64,000 nt of DNA from Vitis vinifera (Eukaryota > Streptophyta > Magnoliopsida > Vitales > Vitaceae), in the NCBI RefSeq assembly GCF_030704535.1, contig NC_081807.1, forward strand, positions 7,404,001 to 7,468,000, given 5' to 3'. Below, piece after piece: positions 24,101 through 36,269 of this stretch (position 1 is the stretch's first letter; every line of letters begins with the position of its first letter). The notes beneath the pieces were generated by a model. That model was given only the letters and a program-made list of their open reading frames with translations. It ran no database searches and was not told the DNA's origin. Position numbers and translations under genes: made by a program.

Positions 24101-26045
24101 TAATCACTTCTTTAGCTATTTCGATATTGGTGGTTTTCATGTCAGAGGAAATTGCTGCTTGGCGTTAAAGAGAGATTCATCCCGGAGAAAAAGGAGAGAT
24201 TATGGTATGAAAGGCAACTAGGGAGAAAAGCACATGGGAAGGGAAGATGATTTGGCTGAGTGGAAACATGGCACAACAGGAGCAAGTGGTAGTGGGTAGA
24301 GTTCATAGGAGGTACAGATGAAAAGGAGTCAGTATGTTGGTTAAAGAGGACTTTTGGGAAGGTCAAGTGGAGGAGTTGGGAGTTTAGAGCCTCTTGTCTT
24401 TGTGATATGACACAGAGGTTGGTGATGGGACGAACGTAGAAGGTTGAACTTTCCAACAGCTGAACCCTTTAAGCATCTATGCAAGACCACTTGTCTTGCC
24501 AAGCTTTTCTTTTGTTGAAACATAGCTTGTGTATGACAACCTTCTGAACTACTCCCAAGATTGATATGGTTACTTAAAATTTCTAGCTCTGCAGTTGAAT
24601 ACAATCAACAGGTTCAATAAAGCCCATAAATCCACCTTTCCATGTAAATGTTGTTAGAAAAAGTAGTCCTGCATTTTTTTGTCATTGCAATAACCCAAAC
24701 GTTAGAAAAGCAAAATAATAATTGGATAAGTGAATAGGCGACATCAGTGAAACCAATCTAAAAAGGAGAGATGTACCTCGCACTTTATAAAACATAGTAT
24801 AGTAGCTTTAACGTAACAACTGAGGTTTCCAGTTAGTCATCTTATGTGATAGCTGTGTTTTGCGCGAGGTAATACCTAAATTGACTTGATTCCTATGCTT
24901 ACTATTCATGTGGAAATCCTATATTCACGACCTTTAATGCATCTACAACTTTCTCCATTTGCATTGCATGACCACCCTTCGCCAAAATAAAATCATTTCT
25001 ATTGAACCTATGCACAATTTTGAATGCCAAACTTACTGCATCAAGTGAATATATCATATTTCTTTCCCCAACTAGATTCAAGTTCTCTGCTGTTGAAAGA
25101 AACCACTTTTCAACAAGATACACTATGCAATTACATATGCAAAACTACTATAGACATACAAACACTAAAATATGTTCCTCAGGGGAAAGTTTCATGCTCT
25201 ACACATGTTTAGAAATGATTCCTCATGGACATTTTTATTAGGAAAATCTGTAGACAGGAAGGCACAAATTCAGAAAGAGTCTCGGAAGAAGAAATTTGAG
25301 TACAACACATGCAATATTAGGTGGGAAAAAACATCTTATCTTACCATAAAAGTTTAGAATGTTTATAAAAATCAAAATTTAGATTTACTATGTTCATGAA
25401 TAATTAATAGTTTTAACCACACATGATGCAACAATTTACATATATGTTTTTGGTATAAAAGCAATTAGTTTGTCAAGTAAAAAGGGCATGACTTGCTCTA
25501 AGTTCTATTACAAGCACTTCAAACTTCATGATTCCTGGACATAGTATCGTATTCATGCAGGTAGGACATCGATGTATTTGGCAAGAGCAAAGAATTGATC
25601 TTTGAATCCAAATAGTCCAAATTGAAAGTGTTGGATTCCAAGAATTTCATGTTGACCTGCTTGCAACCAAGATGATAATCATACACTAAAGCTTGTGCAG
25701 ATTAAGTTATGATCTTAATCATAATGAGTCCAAAAGAGGTTTCATGCGATCTAACTCACAAAAACCCCACAACTTTAATTAAATAATGATTTTCCTTAAG
25801 AAAATTTTGAGGTGAACAAACCATAATTACAGGTAGATGGCAAGTCAGTTAAGGTGCACCAATCAGTAGTACTACGCCATGTCTATGGTGCAGAAAAAAC
25901 AAGCCACTGAGTTAAGGGCATCATATCAGCTACAACAACAGTGGGAATCATATGTGGCCAAGGTAATGAATCTTATTACTGTTTGGTTAAGTTTTTACTA
26001 ATTTGATGAGATTAAGACCATTAATTTTCCTGAAGAAGTTTCCTA
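24101..26045. other. Central spacer of the inverted duplication
   Basis: This roughly 1.9-kb stretch separates the two arms and has no visible inverted partner. I see no gene. A minus-strand frame at 24902-25123 (KWFLSTAENLNLVGERNMIY, then KIVHRFNRNDFILAKGGH) has protein-like composition and may be a gene scrap, but I do not recognise it. Confidence 0.5.
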
Positions 26046-27445
26046 ATATAGCATACGAACTCAAGACACTTGCATATTGGGGCGTGCAATCAATTGTGGG
26101 TTGGTTGCTCAAATGGATATTCCAAGGGTCAATTTGGAGCAGGGCTATATGCAAACCAAGATATTTCATTTATCATGAAATGCTTAAGTGAAACTTTCCT
26201 TCGTTCATGGTTGTGCTATGGCAGTTTGGAAGAACTAATCACTTCCTTCACTTGATGTCAGCATTGCCTTTTTGCTTTTTGATTTTCCAATCATGAGGAG
26301 ATTCAGATTTGCCTCTTGGGACAAGTCTCTTTGTCTCTAGTAAGCATCAAACTATACCAGATTCTCAATTGCAGCACAAGTTCATTACATCAGACAATCC
26401 AAGGTCGATTAGTCAAGCTTGTCAGTCTCAATAATGAGTTCATTTTCTCCCTTTTGGGTAGAGATATTGATGTCGATTGTGACTACCACTGACAATTAAA
26501 AACACTAATTGTAGTCTCAAGCAATTTCATCTCCCTTCCAAATTGGAGAAAATCAAATAGAAATTCCAATGTCATTGCCGGTTGTTCCGTGAAACAGAAA
26601 TTGGAGGACATCTCATTTCTTTGGAATCAATGTTTTTAACAGCAACACTAGACTCACCTAATAGGGGTTAGTTATGAGAATGTTTAACTGACATTTCTCT
26701 TTGTAATGCTTAAAACATATGACTTCCCTGACTTGTATCGGTTGTTTTGTGTCAATCAGGCTGTGATGATTATTGCTACCAGCCAATGAAGAGACAGAAA
26801 CTTGTCGTATTGTCATCTAAATAGAGATTCAATCTGGTTTCATTGAGGTGACAAACATGGTACAAGCCATCAGTCTGAAGCCCCCTATTGAGACCAGTTC
26901 AGGGCATTCAAGATATTCATATGGCTGCTTGAGTGGAGGACTGTTAAGCTGGTATTTCTATATTTCAATGTGAGTCCATTCTCAGGCCTACTGATTGACA
27001 TGCCGAAGCATGACCTTGCTTGGCTATCGAACTTGGAACTAGATTTGTCTGCTTTTCAAGTTAGTGAGTTTACTTAGATGTGCTAGCTCTTCCTATGCAC
27101 GGGGAGTTTCCTTTCCATTGCTTTTACAGAAATGGCTAGTCCCAAATAAAAGTGAATCTTCCCTTCCAACAGCTAACATGTCATGCCTTCCAAAAAAGTA
27201 GCCATTATTATTTGGTTCTGTCTTTGTTCCAGTCTTACCAATCTTATGTCTCATTTTTTTGTCAAAATTCATAGGATCTGATTTATGCTTCTCCCCTCAA
27301 ACAAGAGACCACCTGAGGAACAAGACCAAAATTTTGATGATTTCTTTCTTTACTATTATTTATTATTTTACTGGCACCAATTTTCCTGGACCCCCTTTGT
27401 TCTAGATTCTCCAAACTTCACAAGTTCTCACTGTGATTTAGGATT
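26046..27445. repeat. Right-arm intergenic segment of the inverted duplication
   Basis: This is the reverse counterpart of about 22290-24100. An example is GCATACGAACTCAAGACACTTGC here against the reverse of the left-arm stretch near 24056-24085, with AAGGGTCAATTTGGAGCAGG shared exactly. The similarity stops at about 27445 and switches directly to the GEM-like copy, so about 1.3 kb of the left-arm arrangement is missing. Confidence 0.75.
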
Positions 27446-28281
27446 ATCAAATGACTCTAGGGCAATCATCCCAAGTAAAACTCTCTCTCTCTCTTCACTT
27501 TTCTTGTCAGTTGTTTTAGTTATAGAAGACTTCAAAAGGGAATTTTTTGTACTAATGGGGTTGTCTTGAAAGTGCAGAAAAAATGGATTCAACCAATTAT
27601 AGGATGAACAAAAATAGGAAGAAATCAGACAATTTTGTGGACGGAGTTCGAGAGCATGGTAAGTTGGTAACTGTTTGTATTTTGCTACAGTTAAGATTAA
27701 GAGTCATTCTGATTTTAACAATTTTGTTTGTGAAACTGCAATGAGATTAGGGCCTAAGTTCTCTGAAATTGTGAAGGGAAAGTTGAGCTTGGGGGCTAGG
27801 ATTCTTCAACTTGGGGGAGTGAAGAGAGTTTTCGACCAAATTTTTGGTGTTAGAGAAGGAGAGAAACTATTGAAGGCTTCCCAATGCTATTTATGGACAA
27901 CAGCAGGCCCTATAGCAGGCCTCCTCTTTATCTCTACTCAAAGGGTTGCCTTTTTCAGTGAAAGATCAATCAAATTTTCTTGTCCAAATGGTGAATTGGT
28001 TAGAATCTATTACAAGGTGGGTTACTCACATGACTCTTTCTATGTAAACCCATCTCTCTTTCCATGATGTTTGGACATCTAAGTAAATTCATTTTCTTTT
28101 GTGCAGGTCTCTATCCCACTAAGAAAGATAAAAAGAGCCAACCAAAGCGAGAATGTAGTACATGGAAATTGTTACTGTGGATAACTTTGACTTCTGGTTT
28201 ATGAGATTCTTGAATTACCAGAAAGCTTTCAGCTATCTTCGAGAGGCAATCTCTCAAGTGCAGAATCCACTCCAGAACTGA
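27446..28281 (+). pseudogene. Decayed GEM-like GRAM-domain gene copy
   Basis: This is the inverted counterpart of the intact gene at 20125-21047. Only the last part of exon 1 remains (RAIIPSK, near 27450), so the original start is missing. Exon 2 equivalent is 27578-27658 and exon 3 equivalent 27742-28016, both the same length as in the intact gene. The acceptor of exon 3 has changed from CAG to CAA at 27739-27741. Exon 4 starts at 28107 but has lost 17 nt after GAGAATGT, which shifts the frame to a stop near 28181. The original stop is at 28279-28281. GRAM residues such as TTAGPIAGLLFISTQRVAFF are still readable. Loss of the first exon, a splice site and the frame together support a pseudogene. 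Confidence 0.88.
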
Positions 28282-28399
28282 TTCAAGTCATAAGTTTCCT
28301 CCTTCCCGCTTCAACAAATGTATTTACATGAACTTGATAAAGCTTTGCACAGTCAAAGGCTTTGTACAAATTTTTTTGTTAATGAGAAATTGATCTCCA

Positions 28400-29464
28400 A
28401 TTCTTCAACCACTTATATTCTACTTGTGCACAGAACAAGTTCTTCCAAAGTGATAATTGTGCTTGTACTTGAGTAGCTATGCCATATGACACATTCCATT
28501 GCTCCAAGTCAAATGAGCTATGGCATAGTCAAGTCTCTTGTACTATGTGCATATGACATATTCCATTGATCCTAATCAAACGTACTACGAAGATGTATAC
28601 CCTAGGGAAACAGATTCTCAACTGGATTTGTTGAGTTGCAGGAATTGAATGAAGCGATATCCAACCTCAAAGTGACTTTTATGTAAAGAGTTAAGACCAT
28701 AAGGTTTGCAGTCATTTGTTGAATGCTGATAGTGACATTGTGAAATGAAAGGTTACAAAACAGAACTGCCCAAACCATTGGAGATAGTAAAGGCTTGGTA
28801 TTTTACTGACAGTGATGCCTTTTGCTTTCTGTCTAGCTTGAGTTGTAGATTATGGCACCTTTAAGCATTATCTGGGAAGTTTTTGGTAGGAAAATTAAGA
28901 TCACTCTCTTCCATCAGAAGATCTTGAGTGAGGCAGCCTCTGGTGAATCAAAACGGACTAGTTATCTCATGATGAGGGAACCTTTGCTTTAGCTAGCTCC
29001 TGCATGTCCTTTTAGAGCATTCTCAACTAGCTAGTTGTTCTATGTCAAGTAAACTACATTATCATTGTAGTCAGCTCTCTACTGTCATGAATATAGTAAG
29101 TGTAATGATCTGCTTCCTCTTATGTAGATATTGTCTATTTTGGACCTAATAAGTTCTCACAACTTTAAAACGTATTGACATGGTTAAGAAGAGTTCACTA
29201 CATATATTGTGTCATAAACTTCTCTTATTCGATGTAGGATATCAGTAAGCATATTGAACTATAGTTTCATACATAAATTTTTATGAACAAACTAAGTGTA
29301 TTAAATTATAATTTCATTGAAAAAAGATACATTGAGCTGCCAAAATCCAATACATTATTATATTTGAAAATTCTACGACTTTTGTTAAGTTCCCAATTTT
29401 CCTAAAAGGTTATTAAAATATTAGAATTTGAGCCTACAATGAATATAATGCTCTAACAATCCCC
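28400..29464. other. Intergenic DNA between the decayed GEM-like copy and the third repeat copy
   Basis: The first 40 bp still belong to the duplicated GEM flank. After that I see no gene and no clear partner elsewhere in the window. A short imperfect repeat (CATATGACA(C/T)ATTCCATTG) occurs twice near 28485-28570. Confidence 0.5.
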
Positions 29465-30900
29465 TTCATGTGCAATTGCTCTAACTCTGCTAGATTCTCA
29501 ATTATAGTGCAAGATCGTTAAGTCAAATAATCCAAGGTTGATTAGTCATTATTCTCAATCTCAATAGCATGAATTCATTGTCTTTCTTCTGGGCAGAGAT
29601 ATTGATGACCATTGTGATTACCCACCCTGCTAATTGCTTTTGGGAAACTCAAATAGCAATTCCAATGTTGAATATTGAACAACATGGTTAATCTTGACAT
29701 CTGATTCCAAGTATGTCAGTTGTCCCGTGAAACAGAAATTGGAGGACATCTCATTTCCTGGGAATCAAAATATTGACATCAACTCCAGGTTCATCTACTT
29801 GAGGTAGTGGCATTTCTCTTAGTGAGGCGTAAAGCATATGACTTGACCAACCAGTACAGGTTGTTAAGCGTCAATCAGGGTGTGCTGGTTATTGCTACCA
29901 GTGCATGAAGAGATGGGAAAGTTGTTGTATGACAATCTAAATACAAGCCATCAGTCTGTTATCGCTCTGTGGAGTCCAGTCCAGGGCATTTAAGATATTC
30001 ATGGCATTGATTGGGGAGTGTTAAGCCGGTATGGCATGCTGACTGAGGACTTGACTGAAGAATGTTGCTAGCTTAAGAACAATGAATTGTTTTTCAATTG
30101 TGTTTATGAGAACCTTGCAGTTGGAAAAACTGTAGATGAAAAAAGAAAGTTGCTCTTATGTTATATTTTGATTATATCTTAAGGCACTTGAATGTCATAA
30201 GCTGTTGTGCATCTTCCTCTGTATTTTATGGAAAGCCTTTTGTCGGTAATTGGTGTTATAAACTTATAATGAATGTAAAATATTTCTATGTGTGTCTACT
30301 CTTCAGGCCTACTGATGGAAATACAGAAGCATGACTTGCTTGGCTATCGAACTTAGAACTAGATTTATATGCTTTCCAAGTTGGTGAGTGAACTTAGATG
30401 AGCTGGCTCTTGTTATGCAGTGGGAGTTTCCTTTCTATTTGCTTCTACAGAAATGGCAAGTCCCCAATAAAAGTGAATCTGCCCTTCCAGCAGCTAACAT
30501 GGCATGCCTTCCAAAAAAGTAGCCGCTATTATTTGGTGGGGTTCTCTCATAGTTCCAGCCTAGACAATCCAACTCTCTTTTCTGTGTCAAAATTCATAGG
30601 ATCTGATTTAGAACAAAATGGTTGTCTAGTTTGGTAGTTATTTTCAATCTTCCTCAGTGAAACCATTAAAATATCTTATCTTTCAGCTTGTAATTTAGCT
30701 GATCTAATGTCTTCTCAATTCCCCTTTTTCATATAGAATTAAAAGAGGTCTGGCATCAGGAAGATGAAATGCGAGCTCAAAAAGATGCATTTTCACATGT
30801 TCTGAGTCAGACTAAAGAAAACAAGTAATAGAGGTGCTTGTTCAAAAGCTGAATCTTCCCAAAAGGCTAAAATGCCAGTTTCTGGGCACGACTTAGGAGC
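29465..30900. repeat. Third copy of the duplicated intergenic segment
   Basis: About 29500-30610 repeats 26340-27270 in the same orientation; AAACAGAAATTGGAGGACAT and the CTTCC(A/T)(A/G)CAGCTAACATG(G/T)CATG stretch are shared. About 30640-30830 continues with sequence that is the reverse of 21480-21650 (ATTAAAATATCTTATCTT). This copy ends next to the 3' side of the intact ZFWD gene. Confidence 0.75.
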
Positions 30901-31098
30901 AATGGTAAATGAACTAACCCTCGAAACAAAGAGTTGGCAATGACAATACTAATAATACAAAATGAATTTTCATTGAATGAGTGGAGATTACAAATTTACA
31001 GTTTGTAAGATTACAACAAAGAGAATTCTGTGTGTGAATGATCATATTGACAAACCAGAATCAGAGAATAGCTTTCTGGAGATAACAACTGCCTTCCA

Positions 31099-33616
31099 TC
31101 ATTCAGATGTCAATGAAGTTGGCTCTGCCTGCCATTTCCAAACATCAACTTGTCCAGTTCCATCCCCAGTGAAAACAAGTCCCCCTGGCCCTATCTGAAT
31201 CTCTCGGACTTCTTCTTTTGCAAATATCCTGCCCTTCTCAGTGAATCTATGCCACAACAAATAAAATTAGTCAACCAAGAAACAGGGAAGAATGTTCTGT
31301 TTACCAAGAATAATGGAATTAATAAGGGAAATAAAACCTAGAAAGTAATGGTTATACTCACGATGGTAATTCATAAAGCCGCACAGAATTGTCATTGCAA
31401 GAGCACAACAATATTGGTTTCCCTTCCAAATTGTTCATACCAAAAAGAGATAGCACACCCTGTAACAAGAAGCAGAGTATAACAGCATTATGACAGAAAT
31501 ATATCAGCATTACCACCCACCATTCCCTTGATAAAAGGGTTCCTAGAAGCAAACCAAAATCCACAGTTCATAAATTAAGATATAAAAAGAACTGAATGAC
31601 AATAACCTACATGTTCTTCATTGTGTGTGTAAGTCACTTCCAGGTTGCCAGCTTCAATAGCAAACCAAACCTGCACCAAAACAAGAATCAGAACAGACAT
31701 CAAGTCTGATATCCATGGTGAATATAATAAATGTAAGAAATGAAGCCGACCTTAATTGTTTGGTCCAATGAACATGATATTAAATAGGGACCCCAACAAA
31801 CAAGAGACATCACAACTGATGCATGCTCCTTCAGTGTATGAATACATTGTAATGTATCAAGATCCCACACCTGAAAGGAATATGATAATCACTCATATAT
31901 ACACATTTCATCAAGATCCCATAATAGAAGCTTTTGAATTAACAAGCTTATTTCTGCCGAAGTTGCTCAATCAAATTGGAAAATGATAAAAAAAAAAAAA
32001 CACCTTAATATTATAGGAAATGATATAATAGCATATGAAAGATTTGACTATTTTGCAGTTTTCACATTATAGGAAATGATAAAACAAACACCCTTAATGT
32101 AAAAACTCAAGCTGACATATTTCCAAACCACTCTGCATGGAAAAATGATATAATAGCATATAAAAGAGCTTAATTAAACCTACTCTTATTGTATTGTCCA
32201 TGGAACCAGAATAAAGTCTCCCACCACCTACTGTGAGGGAAACCACAGCACCATTGTGGCCTTCCAATGTTGTAGCTGGCTCAAAAGCATTGGTTTCCTT
32301 ATTGGCTTTCCATGCATGTATAGTGCCATTCTGTAACAACAAAAATAAAAAATAAGAAATAACTTTGGAGTGTGACCCCAATATTTTGAAATAGAAAAAG
32401 AGTAAAAAAAAAAAAAGAAGGGTCGGACTCAAATGTGCAAGTTCTTTCACACTGCTATTTTCAGGTTGTAAAGCAGAATGGGAAGTTGGACTCCATTAGT
32501 CGTTTTAAGGGGTCATATAATATACCAAATCATTACCATTCCTAAGAGAAGGACACAGAAAGTTAAAACTATCAAGAAATTTACCTGTGCCCCCGCAAAT
32601 AGAATATCATTATTCACCACCATAGCATAAATTTGCCCAACTGGTCCGTCAAGAGAGAGATTAGCACAAGACTCAATATTCCATGCCTGAAACAGTACCA
32701 GCACAGATACGATCCCATACATCAAATTCTTATTAAACTGAATTGAACAAACAAATTGAAGAGAAAAGGAATAAGATGTGTTTCAATCTTACCTTAACAA
32801 CATCTTTTATTCCAGCAAATACCCAAGGGCCTGCACTGATTAAGGACCCAATTTCCCCTCCAAGATTGACCACACCATCACATTGACCAGTATGGCAGTC
32901 CCAAACCCGTATATACCCATCCCTACTGGCAGTATAGAGCTTCTTTGAGCCAGAAGGAAGCACAATTCCAGAGATGGCCTGAACAAAGAAAAAAAATTCT
33001 CATGGATAAGATGTTGTACAATTTAACCAATTAACAAAAGCATCATCTTAATTACTGCACCAAGTACCATGATGTGCCCATTAAGCTCTGCCAACTTGAA
33101 AACCCCATGGCCCTTAAACCATGAATGGAGATACTGGCACTTATCTGCCTCCACACAATTTCCATGTAGCCAGTACTTGCAGACCCTTTCTCCAATTACT
33201 TTCTGTGTAATTCCATTTCCAGAGCTACTTCCTGCTCTTGTTGAACTTGATGAACACCTTAGATTAGTTGAGTCCCATTCACCCTTCTGGTCAGAATAGA
33301 GAGACCTCTCCCTGTTGTTTCTATGGGATTGATTTGAAGCTGATGAACACTTCGGAGTTGTTGAACCTGATGACCTATCCAGACTCGTTAAACTTGATGC
33401 ACTCTTCGAATCAGAGTCGGGGTTCCTCTGCCAGCAGTTTTTGCCGAACTGATTTGAAATTTGATAGTGGGTGTTTTGGGGCAATTCTTGGTGCAGGAAC
33501 CTACAAGGGTTTCTGTTGCACCTCCCACGGAGCCAATAGGAACAAACCATGTTGTTCACATGTCTTCTTTCCCTTTCATTTTTGTCTCCAATCAATCTTG
33601 ATGGCTTGATGTCCAT
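31099..33616 (-). CDS. ZFWD-type protein: two CCCH zinc fingers plus WD40 repeats (8 coding exons, 469 aa)
   Basis: Exons by eye on the minus strand: 33616-33068, 32978-32793, 32686-32585, 32330-32184, 31870-31751, 31670-31611, 31459-31362 and 31246-31099. They join to 1410 nt (469 aa plus stop), phases consistent, with GT-AG at every junction. Finger 1 has Cys25, Cys33, Cys38, His42 in CSYWLRGRCNRNPCRFLH (C-X7-C-X4-C-X3-H). Finger 2 has Cys146, Cys154, Cys160, His164 in CKYWLHGNCVEADKCQYLH (C-X7-C-X5-C-X3-H). A Ser-rich linker separates them. From residue 175 follow WD40 blades: RDGYIRVWDCHTGQCDG, TIHAWKANKETNAFE, MDNTIRVWDLDTLQCIHTL, SLDQTIKVW, NDNSVRLYELPSF and GTGQVDVWKWQ. This architecture defines the plant ZFWD family (ZFWD1-like), where CCCH fingers usually bind RNA and the propeller binds proteins. 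A likely 5'-UTR intron spans 34009-33619. A broken copy lies at 15057-18496. Confidence 0.93.
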
Positions 33617-34116
33617 GGCTATATCACAAAAAATACATAGGTAGAACATATAAGTTTGCTGCACCAAAAAATTCCTTCAAAATCCTAACATCAACATCGA
33701 GAAAACCCTTAAATCTATGATCTTCAATTAAAAACCCTCAGAAATCCACCATGATCCTCAATTTAGAACACTCAGAAATCCACCACGAATAGCTGCTAAA
33801 CATCAATTAAAATAAAATAATTTCATCTCTTCACATCCATCAAACCCTTAACTTTCCAATTCTTAAAAACTTCAATCCAAAACCCATATCTATCAGAATC
33901 TTTAAATCTCCGATTCTCAATTCAAAATACCAAATACATCCACCAACCCATCTTCGATATGAATCAAAACCCTCAAGTAAAAACCCAAAATATAAAGAAA
34001 GAAGCAAACCTGAAGAAGAAGAAGAAGAAGAAAACAAGAGAAGAAGGCGGTCTTCAGAGAGAACTACGCAAAAGTTATCTAAGAGCTTGCTGTTTGTTCT
34101 TTAGCTCTTTTCTTTC

Positions 34117-34124
34117 TATTTATA
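34117..34124 (-). promoter_or_regulatory. TATA box of the ZFWD gene
   Basis: On the minus strand the sequence reads CCTATAAATAGAAAG, a good TATA box about 500 bp upstream of the ATG when the proposed 5'-UTR intron is counted. The left ZFWD copy has no counterpart because it is cut off in exon 2. Confidence 0.6.
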
Positions 34125-34518
34125 GGCGCAAGTAAGCGCGGGAATGTTTAAAATTTGAATTTCCGTTAAACGGACGCGTACTCTTCACCTGACTTGATCT
34201 GCCCGTTAGGCGCCGCCGCGCCGCGTTAAGTAAATAAAAAATTACAAAAAAAAAAAAAAATTGAAAAGAAAGATTAGGAATCAGTAGGAAAATAACAAAA
34301 AAAATGGTTTATAATTTTTCATTACTAGTAAATTTTCTTGAAAAATCAATATATTTTAATGGTTTATAAATTCATATATTTTATGTAGTAATAGTTTTTT
34401 TTCTCTAATGAGAACATTCACATCAAAATTTTATTAATTAAATATATTTATTAAAAATATATTTTAATCATTTTTATAATAAATTTATAAATAATTATTA
34501 ATATTTACATAAATTAAA

Positions 34519-34544
34519 TAATATATATATATATATATATATAT
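34519..34544. repeat. (TA)n microsatellite
   Basis: TA dinucleotide run of about 13 units. Confidence 0.85.
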
Positions 34545-34626
34545 TCTCAACCCTCACTAATTTTTTATTAATTTATTAAAAATTAATATTGAATCAAAGA
34601 AATCAAAAAATGTATTAGGTGTTAAG

Positions 34627-34630
<4 letters not shown>

Positions 34631-34671
<41 letters not shown>

Positions 34672-34674
34672 TAA
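34631..34674. repeat. (TA)n microsatellite with one interruption
   Basis: TA dinucleotide run of about 20 units, with a single CA break near its right end. Confidence 0.85.
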
Positions 34675-35051
34675 AAGACATCTAAAACGCGAAGAGAAAA
34701 ACAAAAGGGTGAAACATTTTGAGAGTCTGTACCCTCTTTTCATTATAGTGAAAATCTATAATAATTATAAATAGTCATAATCTCACATTGAGAGTGAACC
34801 GCTAGAAATCTTGTGTGTTGGTGTGCTTTAATTGTTAGCATTGATTTATTATCAATTTTGGAAAATAGGATTAGGGTGTTTCAATCCTAACATTAAGTGC
34901 ATTAATTTACATTATTTTAATGATTAAACGTCTTATTATCTCAAATAAAATAGTTAAAATAATTTATTATCTTTTATTATGTCATTATATTTATTTGTTT
35001 TTAAATATGATATTGTTTGTAATTTTTTGTCATGTCAAATTAAAATATAAG

Positions 35052-35741
35052 TGTAGACCCACGTTTTTCACGTGTGTCCCCACTCGAATGACGAGATTTG
35101 CTTTTCAGTTATTTGTGAAAATTTGATTTTTAGAAAAAGACTTGGAGTCGCTACTTATTTTAATTTTTTTTAAAAGGGAAAACAAAATGAAAAAAGAAAA
35201 CCCTATATGACTCCTTATTTGGAAAAGACATGTCTGTAAAAACAAAATCTGGATCTGGGGGTCAGGTTACCTATTGGGAAAGTATGGTGGTGAGTTGTAG
35301 CACCCCTTTAAGCTCGCAAACGTACGACTAAACGAATTAAGGAAATTGTGACAATTAATTAATTAATTATGAATACCAAGAAAAATAATCATGCAAACGA
35401 GTATGTACAAGTCATGGTGAAAATCAATATACACAAAAATAATGATAAAATCTAATTATAAGAATATACAAAATAAATGATAAGAGAATTATGCAAAATG
35501 ATTTATTGAACTAAATAAAAATAAGATATTAAAAAAATAAGTTTTCAAAAATTTTGAAAGGATTTTATTAAAAATGATTTTGAATTAATGATTTCAATTT
35601 ACTTATTTATAAAATATTTTTTTCAAGTGATTTGATTCAATTTCATTTGTATTTAATTTTCAAAAGAAGTTCTTTAGACTCATTGTATCAAAATAATTTA
35701 TTACAAAATTTCAATTTGGCAACAAAATTATTTTTACTTGT
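35052..35741 (+). repeat. LTR-type repeat, first of a matching pair (partner at 41146)
   Basis: It starts TGTAGACCCACGTTTTTCAC, a variant of the TGTGGACCC end seen at 10226 and 56652. It matches 41146-41822 along its whole 690 bp, including AATTAATTAATTAATTATGA and CAAATTTCAATTTGGCAACA. It is cut at 35741 by another member of the family. The two may be the LTRs of one element, or two separate truncated insertions. Confidence 0.7.
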
Positions 35742-36260
35742 TGTGGACCCGCATTTCTCACGTGCGATCCCACTCGATCAATTAGACTCGTTTTTATTTG
35801 TGAAAAAAATTGTTTTTGGAAAAGTCGAAGTCACCACTTATTTTATTTTATTTTTTAAAGGGAAAATAAAATAAAAAAGAAAACCCTAAAAAAAAGTGAC
35901 TCCATAGTTTTTGGAAAAGTGTGTTTTTGAAAAACCCGAGTCTAGGTCTGGGGATCAAGTTACCTATTGGGAAGGTGCCTCTAAAAGGTAGCACCCCTTT
36001 AAGCCTTATAAAGGTCTCTACTGACTAAGTTGAGGGAAATGTGTCAATTAATTGATTGATTGAGGGTACCTAGGTAGACTGAGGTGATTTCAAAAGATAG
36101 CATGCTAAACAAGAAAAGTCAAATCATGATCATAAAAGAAATTTAGGGTGCATACCTGGACTACTTCTCAAGCGTTATCATAAAACATCAAAATTAGTAT
36201 AGAAATATAGCACACAACATTTGTTTTAATAAGGACAAATCAAACGATCAAACATATATT
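35742..36260 (+). repeat. Second LTR-type module inserted after the first
   Basis: It starts TGTGGACCCGCATTTCTCAC and runs in parallel with the 5' part of the elements at 10226 and 56652, including AAGGGAAAATAAAATAAAAA and the TTGGGAAGGTGCCTCTAAAAG stretch. I found no GGGTCTACA end for it, so its right boundary is unknown. Confidence 0.7.
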
Positions 36261-36269
36261 AAGGCAATC

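Larger units (their letters stand above)
34125..35051. other. AT-rich intergenic DNA with TA microsatellites
   Basis: No gene is supported. There is a GC-richer patch at 34135-34230 just upstream of the ZFWD promoter, then AT-rich DNA with two TA repeats. Confidence 0.5.

Noticed and set aside
24142..24604. Two overlapping minus-strand frames of 104 and 87 aa
   Set aside because: They overlap in different frames, have no recognisable motif and lie in or next to duplicated intergenic DNA.
24902..25123. Minus-strand 73-aa frame in the centre of the inverted duplication
   Set aside because: It looks protein-like, but I could not assign a family and found no exon partners, so it is mentioned only in the spacer entry and not called as a gene.
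33069..33609. Plus-strand frames of 76 and 113 aa
   Set aside because: They are antisense to exon 1 of the ZFWD gene, whose zinc fingers give the real reading.
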